Source: Caldilinea sp.
Lineage (GTDB): Bacteria; Chloroflexota; Anaerolineae; Caldilineales; Caldilineaceae
DNA length: 5,499 nucleotides
Direction of reading: 5' to 3'
Assembly: GCA_026389955.1 (NCBI GenBank)
Contig: JAPLGY010000352.1
Coordinates: 1 to 5,499, forward strand
Shown: positions 1 to 5,499 of the stretch, one piece after another
How the letters are laid out: the number at the start of each line of letters is the position of its first letter
Numbering within the stretch: the stretch's first letter is position 1
The notes under the pieces: model-generated
Databases searched by the model: none
Seen by the model: the letters and a program-made list of their open reading frames with translations, nothing else
What the model was told of the DNA's origin: nothing
Program-made: the position numbers and the translations under genes

Positions 1-1
1 C

Positions 2-85
2 GAGCAGATTGGTCGGCTGAAAATGGAGCCGGAGTGGCTGAAAAAAGCTGCCAGCACCCCTGGCGGAGCGCCGCGCCATGATTGA
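2..85 (+). CDS. IS3-family transposase OrfA, C-terminal fragment
   Basis: This is the last 27 codons of the regulatory and DNA-binding subunit OrfA of the IS3-family element; the helix-turn-helix part lies upstream of the window. The visible peptide EQIGRLKMEPEWLKK matches the conserved OrfA C-terminal helix, a leucine-zipper-like segment used for multimerisation in this family. After the two lysines encoded by the A-tract the peptide becomes AASTPGGAPRHD and stops at TGA 83-85. OrfA overlaps the orfB ATG by 8 nt, which would permit translational coupling. In IS3 elements OrfA is joined to OrfB by frameshifting to give the active OrfAB transposase. Here the phase relation is unusual and is described under the A6G tract. 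Confidence 0.8.
   Translation, partial: EQIGRLKMEPEWLKKAASTPGGAPRHD
41..47 (+). promoter_or_regulatory. A6G slippery tract at the orfA/orfB junction
   Basis: Six A residues followed by G lie at the point where OrfA homology ends and OrfB homology begins. OrfA reads AAA AAA GCT here. The orfB frame reads AAA AAG CTG and continues KKLPAPLAERRAMIESG, which looks like the true fused sequence. Going from the orfA frame to the orfB frame needs +1 or -2. A standard -1 slip would enter the third frame and stop at TGA 79-81. The orfB frame itself is closed upstream by TGA 39-41. The site may work by transcriptional slippage, or this copy may have lost an A. Confidence 0.55.
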
Positions 86-950
86 GTCTGGACATGTGAC
101 GCTCAGTATTCGGCGCCAGTGCGAACTGCTCGGCCTGAGTCGTGCACGTTACTACGATACGCCGGCGGCCGCGTCGGCACTGAACCTGGAGTTGATACGG
201 CGGATTGACAAGCAGTATCTGGAGACGCCGTTTTATGGTTGGCCACGCATGACGGCCCACCTACAGCGCCTGGGGTATGCCGTGAATCACAAACGTATCC
301 AGCGGTTGATGCGGCTGATGGGCTTGGAGGCGATCTATCCCAAGCCGCGCACCACGGTGGCAGACCCAGGGCATTGCGTCTACCCTTATCTGCTGCGCGA
401 CCTGGCGATTGTGCGCCCGAATCAAGTGTGGGCGGCGGACATCACCTATGTACCCATGGCGCAAGGCTTCATGTATCTGGTGGCAATCATCGATTGGTAC
501 AGTCGATATGTGCTGGCCTGGCAACTGTCCAACACACTCGACGGTCGTTTCTGCGTGGCAACGCTCGACCAGGCGTTGCGTACGGCGCAACCGGCCATTT
601 TTAATACGGATCAGGGTGTCCAATTCACCGCCCAGGCCTTCACCCAGCGGCTGCTTGCCGCTGACATCCAGATCAGCAGGGACGGGCGGGGCCGGACTTT
701 GGACAACATCTTTGTCGAGCGGCTCTGGTGCTCGGTGAAGTATGAACATTTGTATTTGCATGATTACCGTACAGTGCCAGAACTGGAGGTCGGCTTGACA
801 CACTACTTCGAATTCTACAATCAGCGGCGTCTCCATCAGAGCCTGGCCTATCGGACGCCAGCTGAAGTCCATTGGGGCGATGCTGGGAACTGCTATGGTC
901 GCCGATCCCTGTGCTTCCTCCGTCGTGCAGGCTCGGTGACACCACTTTAG
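78..950 (+). CDS. IS3-family transposase OrfB (DDE integrase-type catalytic subunit)
   Basis: OrfB is the catalytic half of the IS3 transposase, which cuts and joins element ends through an rve-type RNase H-like core. The 290-residue product starts with the family's N-terminal part (IRRQCELLGLSRARYY, residues 11-26), then the HTH_21-like segment around FYGWPRMTAHLQRLGYAVN (52-70). The integrase core carries D121 (VWAADITYVPM), D178 (FNTDQGVQFT) and E214 (LDNIFVERLW). The 35 residues between D178 and E214 fit the DD(35)E pattern of the family. The core is followed by the conserved end FYNQRRLHQSLAYRTPAEVHW. The length is normal and no internal damage is seen, so the catalytic subunit looks intact. 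The ATG overlaps the orfA stop, and GGAG at 65-68 is a possible ribosome binding site with a 9-nt spacer. The frame is open from base 42, so a fused OrfAB is also possible. The last 24 or so residues extend beyond the conserved domain towards the IS end. Confidence 0.95.
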   Translation: MIESGHVTLSIRRQCELLGLSRARYYDTPAAASALNLELIRRIDKQYLETPFYGWPRMTAHLQRLGYAVNHKRIQRLMRLMGLEAIYPKPRTTVADPGHCVYPYLLRDLAIVRPNQVWAADITYVPMAQGFMYLVAIIDWYSRYVLAWQLSNTLDGRFCVATLDQALRTAQPAIFNTDQGVQFTAQAFTQRLLAADIQISRDGRGRTLDNIFVERLWCSVKYEHLYLHDYRTVPELEVGLTHYFEFYNQRRLHQSLAYRTPAEVHWGDAGNCYGRRSLCFLRRAGSVTPL

Positions 951-959
951 TTTGGGCAG

Positions 960-992
960 TTTGTGGTCTTGGCAGCGGGGTCAAGTATAACA
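960..992 (+). repeat. probable right terminal inverted repeat of the IS3 element
   Basis: Immediately after the orfB stop comes a 33-bp stretch with the position and ending expected of an IS3 right terminus: it lies 10-42 bp after orfB and finishes in CA. Read on the other strand it begins TGTTATACTTGACCCC, a typical TG start. The matching left repeat is outside the window, so this is an inference from position and end composition. Confidence 0.4.
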
Positions 993-1113
993 TGTGTGCC
1001 GAACAGTGCTTTTGGGGGCAGCACTCTTTGCGTTTGTATTGGTTTCATAATTGTCTGTCATGTCAAGATTCTACCATGAACTTCAGCAGTTCTCAATTTG
1101 AAATTAGCGCAGC

Positions 1114-1146
1114 GGTTGTGGGTGTGAGAACGTGTACACCACAGCC
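1114..1146 (+). repeat. imperfect inverted repeat (possible hairpin) upstream of the transposase relic
   Basis: The left arm GGTTGTGGGTGT (1114-1125) can pair with the right arm ACACCACAGCC (1136-1146). This gives about 11 pairs with one G-T wobble and one bulged G, around a 10-nt loop. It lies 31 bp before the relic's start codon. It could be part of the old IS terminus or a leader hairpin; no T-run follows, so a terminator is unlikely. Confidence 0.35.
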
Positions 1147-1166
1147 TTGAGCTAAGATCAAAGGTG

Positions 1167-1171
1167 GGAGG
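1167..1171 (+). promoter_or_regulatory. ribosome binding site of the transposase relic
   Basis: GGAGG lies with a 6-nt spacer before ATG 1178. This is an optimal Shine-Dalgarno arrangement and fixes the start of the relic. It is the strongest ribosome binding site on the plus strand of the window, which shows that the 5' end of this old transposase gene is well preserved although the body is not. Confidence 0.65.
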
Positions 1172-1177
1172 TGGGCC

Positions 1178-1751
1178 ATGTTCAAGCAATTCATGACCAG
1201 GTTGCGAGGGTATGCGAAGCAGTTTCCTGACGTGCGCAAGGGGGGCAACCACCAACTGTACACGGTGAGCGATGCGTACCTGAGTGCTTTTGGCATATTT
1301 TTCACGCAATCGCCGTCGTTTTTGGCTTATCAGCGCGAAATGCGGGTTAAGCTCAATCTCATCCGTGAGATTGTCGCCACACACTGGAACGGCCGGCACC
1401 GGGAGCGCTGGACCTACCGCTTTGTCAATGATGTGCTCCTGCGCGACAGCGCCGATGCCCTCTCTGCGAATTGGTGCGAAATCATCATCGTCCGTGAAGA
1501 CACGCAAGCGCAGGTGTACCACAACACTTTCATCACCGATCATCGCCTCACCGACCAAAGTGTGGCGCCGATCGTGGCGTCGGGCCAACTGGAAGACCGA
1601 AAACGAGAACCACAACACCCTCAAGAATCATGGGTATCCTCTCGAACACAATTTCGGCCATGGCCAACAGCACTTAGCTGTCCTGCTGCTCAGCCTCAAC
1701 CTCCTGGCGTTTCTCTTGCACACTGCGCTGACCCTGACTGATGCTGCTTGA
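1178..1751 (+). pseudogene. decayed IS4/ISNCY-type transposase: central deletion, frameshift, truncated C-terminus
   Basis: The first 56 residues (MFKQFMTRLRGYAKQFPDVR, then FFTQSPSFLAYQREMR) match the N-terminus of a family of IS4/ISNCY-type transposases that I recall as about 430-480 aa long. The reading then jumps to a late part of that family (THWNGRHRERWTYRF, LRDSADALSANWCEI), so roughly half of the protein is missing near base 1346, including the central region where the catalytic aspartates should lie. At about 1577-1586 homology passes from this frame to the +1 frame, which continues ANWKTENENHNTLK and EHNFGHGQQHLA (1644-1679) and ends LLAFLLHTALTLTDAA at TGA 1749-1751. Family members usually continue for several tens of residues, so the tail is also gone. 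No functional transposase can be made. It is unrelated to the IS3 element to its left. The family name is from memory and is less certain than the pseudogene call. Confidence 0.8.
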
Positions 1752-1758
1752 CCCATTT

Positions 1759-4689
1759 TTACCGGAAAGTAAAGTGAACCGCCAGCTGGGTCAACGGCAC
1801 GATCTGGTCGCGCAGCGGCTGGCCAGCCCGGTCCAGTACAGCCAGCCGCACGCCGTCCAGCGGGTTGTAGAGCCCGATTCCCAGCGTGTACAGCCCCGCC
1901 GCAGCGTGCGGCTCCACCCGCAGCGTGAGTGATTCCACAATCACTTCCCCAGCCTGCCAGGCAGATGTCGGATTGGCTCCGCGCAACGGCGGCGCATCCA
2001 GCTGTGCAGCCATCCCCCGCCCTGGGTCGAACAGATGTACAAATTGGGTCAGGTCCGCTGCAGCAGGGCCCCGCGCCTGGTAGTACAACGTCAGTTGAAA
2101 CTCACTGCCAGGCTGCAGACCAGTGGCTGGCAGCACAAGGTCATAGCCCAACAGCACGGCCAGATCGCCGAAGGTCGCGTCGACTGTCTGCTGCGGAGCC
2201 GCTCTGTCCCCCGCAGTGTAGACCTTGACCGGCGGCAACCGGTAGGCATCCCCCACCCGCTGGCCCTCGCTGTCGGCAACAGCCAGACGCTGCAGGCTCT
2301 CAAACTGGTAAAGCCCCACCACCGGCCAGAGCAACCCGTTCGGCGTACCGGCCGGCACCTGCAGCCGGTAAGAGTCCCGCTGCACACGCCCCGTGCCCCA
2401 GCTCATCGGTGGATGAAAAAAGGTTCCGGCCAGATGGTCGTCCTGTGCCACGACCGCCCCCTGCGCGTCGGTCAGGTGCACAAAGCCGTGGTAGTCCTGC
2501 AGCGGAGGCGCGATCGCCGACCAGGCAAGGCTGTAGACCAACGTCTCCCCCGCCCGCACCACCGGCAGCGTTGTCCCTGCCGCCATTGCCCGAGGTCCCT
2601 CCAGCATGTAGCTGTCCAGACGAAGCGTCTCCCCGAAACGCAGTGCCAACGCCTGTTCCGCCCCAGACACCTGTGCAGGCAAGGTCGCACGCAGCGCGAC
2701 CACACCGAGCAAGGTGGACGGCTGAAGCGGCCGGTTTTCAGCGTCGAGCAGATGCAGGCGTATCGTATAGTTGCCCGCCGACAGACCCGCCGGCAACATC
2801 ACCTCATAGGCGTCGTCGACCAGCGTCCCAGGTGGCCAGTTGCTGGCCTGCTGGCTGTTGAAATAGGGACGGGTGGCCGCCAAGGTCACCCGCTGCCCCG
2901 TACTGTCCAACACTTCCCAGCCCAGACGCAGATCCTGCTGCGGCGTCTGCATGACAAACCAGGCGGGGTAGATGTGCAGCCTGCCCGGATCTTCTTGTTC
3001 GACGCGATACCCCAGCAGCGTCAACGCTGCGGTGGCAAACGGCTGGGCTGGAGACAGCACCGGGTTCAACACCGGTCCCCGCAGCACCGCAAGGCTGCCC
3101 ACCAGCAGCAGCGCAGCGCCCACACCAGCCACCCCATACAGGCGAACCCGCCAGGCCAGAGCCACCAGCCCGGCCAGAGTCACCCACGTCAGCCAGGTCG
3201 CCCAGCGCTGCAGCGCTGTGCCCGGCTGGGTCAGACGTAGACGGTGGCTGCCCGGCGGCACGTCGACGGTCAACAACCCCAAAGAAGTACTGGAAACTGG
3301 CTCCAGCAGGGTGCCGTCCCCCAGGGTGGCCTGCCAGCCTGGAAAATAGAAGCTGGTCAACCGGACAGCCCCCCCCTGTTCTGAAGTGACCTGCGCGTCC
3401 ACCCCCTCCCCGCTGAGCGCGTGCAGGCGAATTTGCATCGGGGCAGCAACGGTGGCCAAAGACCCCATCCACGCCACCAGGGGGCGCTGCCACAGCAGCG
3501 TTGCCCCACACAAAACAGCGACCCCCACCGTTTGCAGCGTGCGGCGGTGCAGACGCAGCACAACCCACCCCGCCCACAGCGGCAGGCTCACCGAAAGGAG
3601 GCTCAGCAGCCGCCAAGGAAACTGGATGGCCAGCCCGGCCCGGCTGCCAAGCCAGAGCGGTTCGCTCCAGGCCCCGATCGCCAGCCCGGCCCACAGCGTT
3701 ACCCCAAGCCAGTAGCGCCACTCCAACGTCCACCTGCGCACGCTGGCGATCCCAGCCACAGCCAACACCAGCTGGAGTATGCCGAGCTGATAGGGCACGT
3801 CGAACGTATATTCAAATGGAAAATTCAGATCGACGATCGTGTTCCAGTTCCACAAATTTTCTGGGATGAACACCTCGATCGACGTGGTGAAGGCATCCTG
3901 CCGCAGAAACCCACTTTCTGCCAGCAGGGGGACCCAGAAGAAAGCGCTGAGCCCCATGGCTCCCCCCAACGCCGCCAGGGCCCACCCCAGACGGGAAGCC
4001 GAACGCCCCTGCTGCCACCACAACACCAGCAAATAGCCGGCCAGCAGAGGGGGAAACAAGATCAACGTCACGGTATGGGTGAGCGCAAGGGCACCCAACA
4101 GAACCGCCAACGTGACCGCAGAGACCGCCGGACGATCCGCACCCATCATCAGCCGCCGCGCAGCCCACAAAATCCAGGGCAGCAACGCCTGCGCGCCGAC
4201 CTCGGCGATCGCGCCGCGAACATAGACGTTGGCAAGCAGATACGGGGCATACAGATAGGCGACGGCGGCGACCAGGCTCGCGCCCCGCCCCATGTCCCCA
4301 AACAACTCGCTGGCCAGCCGGTACATGCCCAGCGCACCCGCCAGCATGCAGAGCACAAACACCCCCGCCATGGCTCCGGCCAGCGGCACCCCCAACAGAT
4401 GCACCCCCCCCACCAGATAGTAGGTCGCCGGCGCATAGTAGTTCAGCACCGGATATCCCAGGCCCGCTACAAGTTCAGGCACCCAACGCGGGTAGAAGAG
4501 CCCCTGCCGCCAATGGTGGACCAACAGGGCGATCCGCATCAGATGGGTTGTCCCATCCGCCGAGGCAGTCAACCCCAAAGTCCACAGCGGCCAAAGCGCA
4601 GGCAAGCTGAGAAGCGGCAGCCACCCCCAGGGGTGGCTCCTGAACCAACGCAGCACAGAACCCCTCCAGTGGGTATGGCAGGGTTGCAT
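1759..4689 (-). CDS. large polytopic membrane protein, PTPS_related/GT-C-like, with modular beta-rich C-terminal half
   Basis: The 976-residue product has an N-terminal membrane half and a C-terminal half with a different make-up. Residues 25-400 hold about ten hydrophobic segments. They include features typical of the PTPS_related membrane family (PF10131) and GT-C glycosyltransferases: ADGTTHLMR (44-52, with D45 as a candidate catalytic acid in the first outer loop), GLFYPRWVPEL (63-73), NYYAPATYY (83-91), YVRGAIAEV (156-164) and FPWRLL (357-362). A YfhO-like beta segment with FYFPGWQATLGD (447-458) follows, then further hydrophobic stretches at 496-513 and 518-536. From about 557 to 972 come three beta-rich segments, two of which share an FVHL signature. 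The likely role is transfer of a sugar, or handling of a lipid-linked glycan, at the outer membrane face; the substrate is unknown. The ATG has no clear Shine-Dalgarno. GTG at codon 12 (4654-4656) has a strong one, so the true protein may be 965 aa. The gene is convergent with the transposase relic, 7 bp away, and divergent from the GT39-like gene. Confidence 0.85.
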   Translation of the reverse strand: MQPCHTHWRGSVLRWFRSHPWGWLPLLSLPALWPLWTLGLTASADGTTHLMRIALLVHHWRQGLFYPRWVPELVAGLGYPVLNYYAPATYYLVGGVHLLGVPLAGAMAGVFVLCMLAGALGMYRLASELFGDMGRGASLVAAVAYLYAPYLLANVYVRGAIAEVGAQALLPWILWAARRLMMGADRPAVSAVTLAVLLGALALTHTVTLILFPPLLAGYLLVLWWQQGRSASRLGWALAALGGAMGLSAFFWVPLLAESGFLRQDAFTTSIEVFIPENLWNWNTIVDLNFPFEYTFDVPYQLGILQLVLAVAGIASVRRWTLEWRYWLGVTLWAGLAIGAWSEPLWLGSRAGLAIQFPWRLLSLLSVSLPLWAGWVVLRLHRRTLQTVGVAVLCGATLLWQRPLVAWMGSLATVAAPMQIRLHALSGEGVDAQVTSEQGGAVRLTSFYFPGWQATLGDGTLLEPVSSTSLGLLTVDVPPGSHRLRLTQPGTALQRWATWLTWVTLAGLVALAWRVRLYGVAGVGAALLLVGSLAVLRGPVLNPVLSPAQPFATAALTLLGYRVEQEDPGRLHIYPAWFVMQTPQQDLRLGWEVLDSTGQRVTLAATRPYFNSQQASNWPPGTLVDDAYEVMLPAGLSAGNYTIRLHLLDAENRPLQPSTLLGVVALRATLPAQVSGAEQALALRFGETLRLDSYMLEGPRAMAAGTTLPVVRAGETLVYSLAWSAIAPPLQDYHGFVHLTDAQGAVVAQDDHLAGTFFHPPMSWGTGRVQRDSYRLQVPAGTPNGLLWPVVGLYQFESLQRLAVADSEGQRVGDAYRLPPVKVYTAGDRAAPQQTVDATFGDLAVLLGYDLVLPATGLQPGSEFQLTLYYQARGPAAADLTQFVHLFDPGRGMAAQLDAPPLRGANPTSAWQAGEVIVESLTLRVEPHAAAGLYTLGIGLYNPLDGVRLAVLDRAGQPLRDQIVPLTQLAVHFTFR
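3369..3376 (-). repeat. G8 homopolymer tract inside the membrane glycosyltransferase-like gene
   Basis: Eight consecutive G on the coding strand encode part of EQGGAV at residues 437-442, near the end of the membrane half. A slip of one base would change the frame before the C-terminal beta modules. Confidence 0.9.
4404..4411 (-). repeat. second G8 homopolymer tract, early in the same gene
   Basis: Eight consecutive G on the coding strand encode the VGGV of YYLVGGVHLL (residues 93-96). A one-base slip here would inactivate almost the whole protein. The gene therefore has two G8 tracts, one early and one in the middle. Confidence 0.9.
4663..4667 (-). promoter_or_regulatory. Shine-Dalgarno supporting an alternative GTG start of the 976-aa gene
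   Basis: On the minus strand GGAGG is followed by a 6-nt spacer and then GTG at 4656-4654, codon 12 of the long reading frame. The upstream ATG (4689-4687) has only a weak purine stretch before it. Starting at the GTG gives VLRWFRSHPWGWLPLLSL, a short basic head directly before the first membrane segment, which is a sensible N-terminus. Confidence 0.5.
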
Positions 4690-4827
4690 TACAGACTCGT
4701 CGGAGAGAGAGGGCTGCAGTCAGTTTTTACATCAGATATTTGTCGATCTGCTCCCTGCATAGATACACTACTTCTGGTCGAGGTGCTGTCGCGGTCATGG
4801 CTCCCTTTTGACTGGGATCGGGGCACG
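4690..4827. promoter_or_regulatory. divergent intergenic region between two membrane glycosyltransferase-type genes
   Basis: These 138 bp separate two genes transcribed away from each other, so promoters for both should lie here or in the gene starts. On the plus strand TTGTCG (4740-4745) and TACACT (4764-4769) are spaced 18 bp apart and match 4 of 6 bases each to the sigma-70 boxes, which is only a weak candidate. No convincing minus-strand promoter was seen. A short GA repeat occupies 4703-4710. The plus-strand frame of the right-hand gene stays open through this region, but its peptide resembles no glycosyltransferase N-terminus. Confidence 0.4.
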
Positions 4828-5499
4828 ATGGAGCAGTGGATCACCGACCAGACACCGCTCACCCCGCTGCAGCTGTTGGTTGGCGCCCGATGGGCCACCA
4901 TTTTGCTGGCCACAGCGCTGTTGTTGCTGGCCTATCTGCCGCTGCGCAGGGTGCTCACCCCACCTGCTGGGCTGCTGGCCCTGCTCTTTGTAGGCTGGTC
5001 CCCGCTGGGGCTGGCGCTCTCCCAACGTCTGCATCCAGATGGGCTGATGTCGTTGTTCCTATTTTTGGGGCTGGTGGCCTTCCTGGCCTGGCTCTACGCT
5101 GGCCGCCGCCTGCCCTATCTGCTCCTCTCTGCCGCCGCCACAGCGCTGGCCGGGCTGACCAAGACCCCAGCAATTTTTCTGGTGCTGACTGCAGCGGCGT
5201 TGGTGGCCATCGAGTGGCTGCGCGGCGAGCGCAGCTCCCGGACGGCTGTGGCTCGCGGGCTTCTCCTGTGGGCTGCTGTCGGAGCAGCCCTCTTTTTTGT
5301 TCTGTGGCCGGCGATGTGGGTGCAGCCTCTCCAAACCCTAGGCCAGGTTCTGGCCGGGATGGGGGTCCATGCAGAAGGCCATTCGAACCCCAATTTTTTT
5401 TGGGGCGAGATCCGCGAGGACCCTGGCTGGCTGTTCTATCCGGTGGCACTCTGGTTTCGCACCACCCCTGCCTCTGCGATCGGCCTGGCCCTGGCTCTG
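4828..5499 (+). CDS. GT39/PMT-like membrane glycosyltransferase, apparently 5'-truncated; 3' end beyond window
   Basis: This frame codes for 224 residues up to the window edge and is still open. It has hydrophobic segments at about residues 22-39, 46-64, 73-91, 97-131 and 144-165. The motifs are those of bacterial PMT/ArnT-like (GT39, GT-C fold) transferases: LHPDG (68-72), LTKTPA (110-115), WPAMWVQPL (160-168), NPNFFWGE (187-194) and WLFYPVALWFRTTP (201-214). Such enzymes move a sugar from a polyprenyl-phosphate donor at the outer membrane face. The normal first membrane helix and the first outer loop with its catalytic acidic motif should precede ARWATILLATALLLL by about 80-100 residues, but they are absent here. 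The in-frame peptide before the ATG does not resemble them, and the other two frames soon close. The ATG at 4828 is the first sensible start but has only a weak GGGG upstream; GTG 4783 is another option. It may be a 5'-truncated remnant or a separate short variant. Confidence 0.75.
   Translation, partial: MEQWITDQTPLTPLQLLVGARWATILLATALLLLAYLPLRRVLTPPAGLLALLFVGWSPLGLALSQRLHPDGLMSLFLFLGLVAFLAWLYAGRRLPYLLLSAAATALAGLTKTPAIFLVLTAAALVAIEWLRGERSSRTAVARGLLLWAAVGAALFFVLWPAMWVQPLQTLGQVLAGMGVHAEGHSNPNFFWGEIREDPGWLFYPVALWFRTTPASAIGLALAL
5388..5405 (+). repeat. T8 tract within a CCCCAA/TTGGGG inverted repeat, in the GT39-like gene
   Basis: Eight T residues (5394-5401) lie between CCCC and GGGG. The outer bases can form a 6-bp stem with a loop of six T. 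The stretch encodes the conserved NPNFFWG, so the codons for two phenylalanines and a tryptophan explain much of it. Confidence 0.6.

Larger units (their letters stand above)
1..992 (+). mobile_element. IS3-family insertion sequence, right-hand part (left end outside window)
   Basis: The segment carries the end of orfA, a complete orfB transposase and a plausible right terminus, in the usual IS3-family order. The left end and most of orfA lie before the window. The right boundary is placed after a CA dinucleotide at 991-992, because IS3-family elements typically begin with TG and end with CA, and because a GC-rich terminal-repeat-like stretch leads up to it. Without the left end neither the inverted repeat nor a target duplication can be confirmed, so the right boundary may be off by some bases. 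The subgroup within IS3 is not assigned. Confidence 0.85.

Noticed and set aside
261..872. A 203-codon minus-strand frame opposite IS3 orfB
   Set aside because: orfB on the plus strand has the full DDE signature; the antisense product resembles nothing recognisable.
1005..1025. Small hairpin AGTGCT/AGCACT after the IS3 element, considered as a terminator
   Set aside because: The stem is only 6 bp, the loop is 9 nt, and the following T-run is just three bases, so it is too weak to call.
1020..1080. Possible sigma-70 promoter around TTGTCT and TACCAT before the relic
   Set aside because: The spacer is only 15 bp and the boxes match poorly; not better than chance.
1058..1624. A 188-codon minus-strand frame opposite the transposase relic
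   Set aside because: The plus strand shows transposase homology in two frames here, so the antisense frame is a chance opening.
2035..3240. A 401-codon plus-strand open frame antisense to the large membrane gene
   Set aside because: The translation is rich in R, Q, P and H, has no domain-like pattern, and lies opposite a clearly coding strand in GC-rich DNA. It is a shadow frame.
2804..3733. A 309-codon minus-strand frame overlapping the large gene in another phase
   Set aside because: The product is Gly/Ala/Arg-rich with no hydrophobic or motif pattern. The accepted frame gives coherent membrane segments and beta modules over the same bases.
4955..5449. A 164-codon minus-strand frame opposite the GT39-like gene
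   Set aside because: The plus strand frame through the window end has membrane segments and family motifs. The antisense product is low-complexity, rich in R, P and Q.

Overview
The window is GC-rich and reads as an IS-littered accessory or boundary region of a bacterial chromosome. The best guess for the host is a Chloroflexota (Anaerolineae/Caldilinea-like) bacterium. This is an inference from the style of the two polytopic glycosyltransferase-type proteins; no taxonomic marker is present. No RNA gene, CRISPR array or recognisable defence system was found.

Layout from left to right. (1) Bases 1 to about 992 are the right-hand part of an IS3-family insertion sequence: the 3' end of orfA, an A-rich frameshift tract, a complete orfB with an intact DDE triad, and a probable right terminus. 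(2) Bases 993-1177 are non-coding, with an imperfect inverted repeat just before the next gene. (3) Bases 1178-1751 hold the relic of an unrelated IS4/ISNCY-type transposase. It keeps its ribosome binding site and N-terminus but has lost its central catalytic part, has a frameshift, and lacks its C-terminal tail. (4) Only 7 bp later, in convergent orientation, ends a 976-codon minus-strand gene (1759-4689). It encodes a large membrane protein of the PTPS_related/GT-C-like type whose C-terminal half looks like a series of beta-sandwich modules. (5) After a 138-bp divergent spacer, a plus-strand GT39/PMT-like glycosyltransferase gene starts at about 4828 and runs off the window. It appears to lack the usual N-terminal membrane segment and the catalytic first loop.

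Functionally, the two membrane genes probably belong to cell-envelope or surface-glycan assembly, each using lipid-linked sugars or a related membrane donor. They face away from each other, so they are not one operon. The mobile-element debris on the left abuts the 3' end of the large gene, and the right-hand glycosyltransferase looks 5'-truncated, so the large gene seems to be flanked by rearrangement scars on both sides. The most notable points are the modular C-terminal half of the 976-aa protein, the junction with the transposase relic, the unusual orfA/orfB phasing, and several 8-nt homopolymer tracts inside the glycosyltransferase genes.
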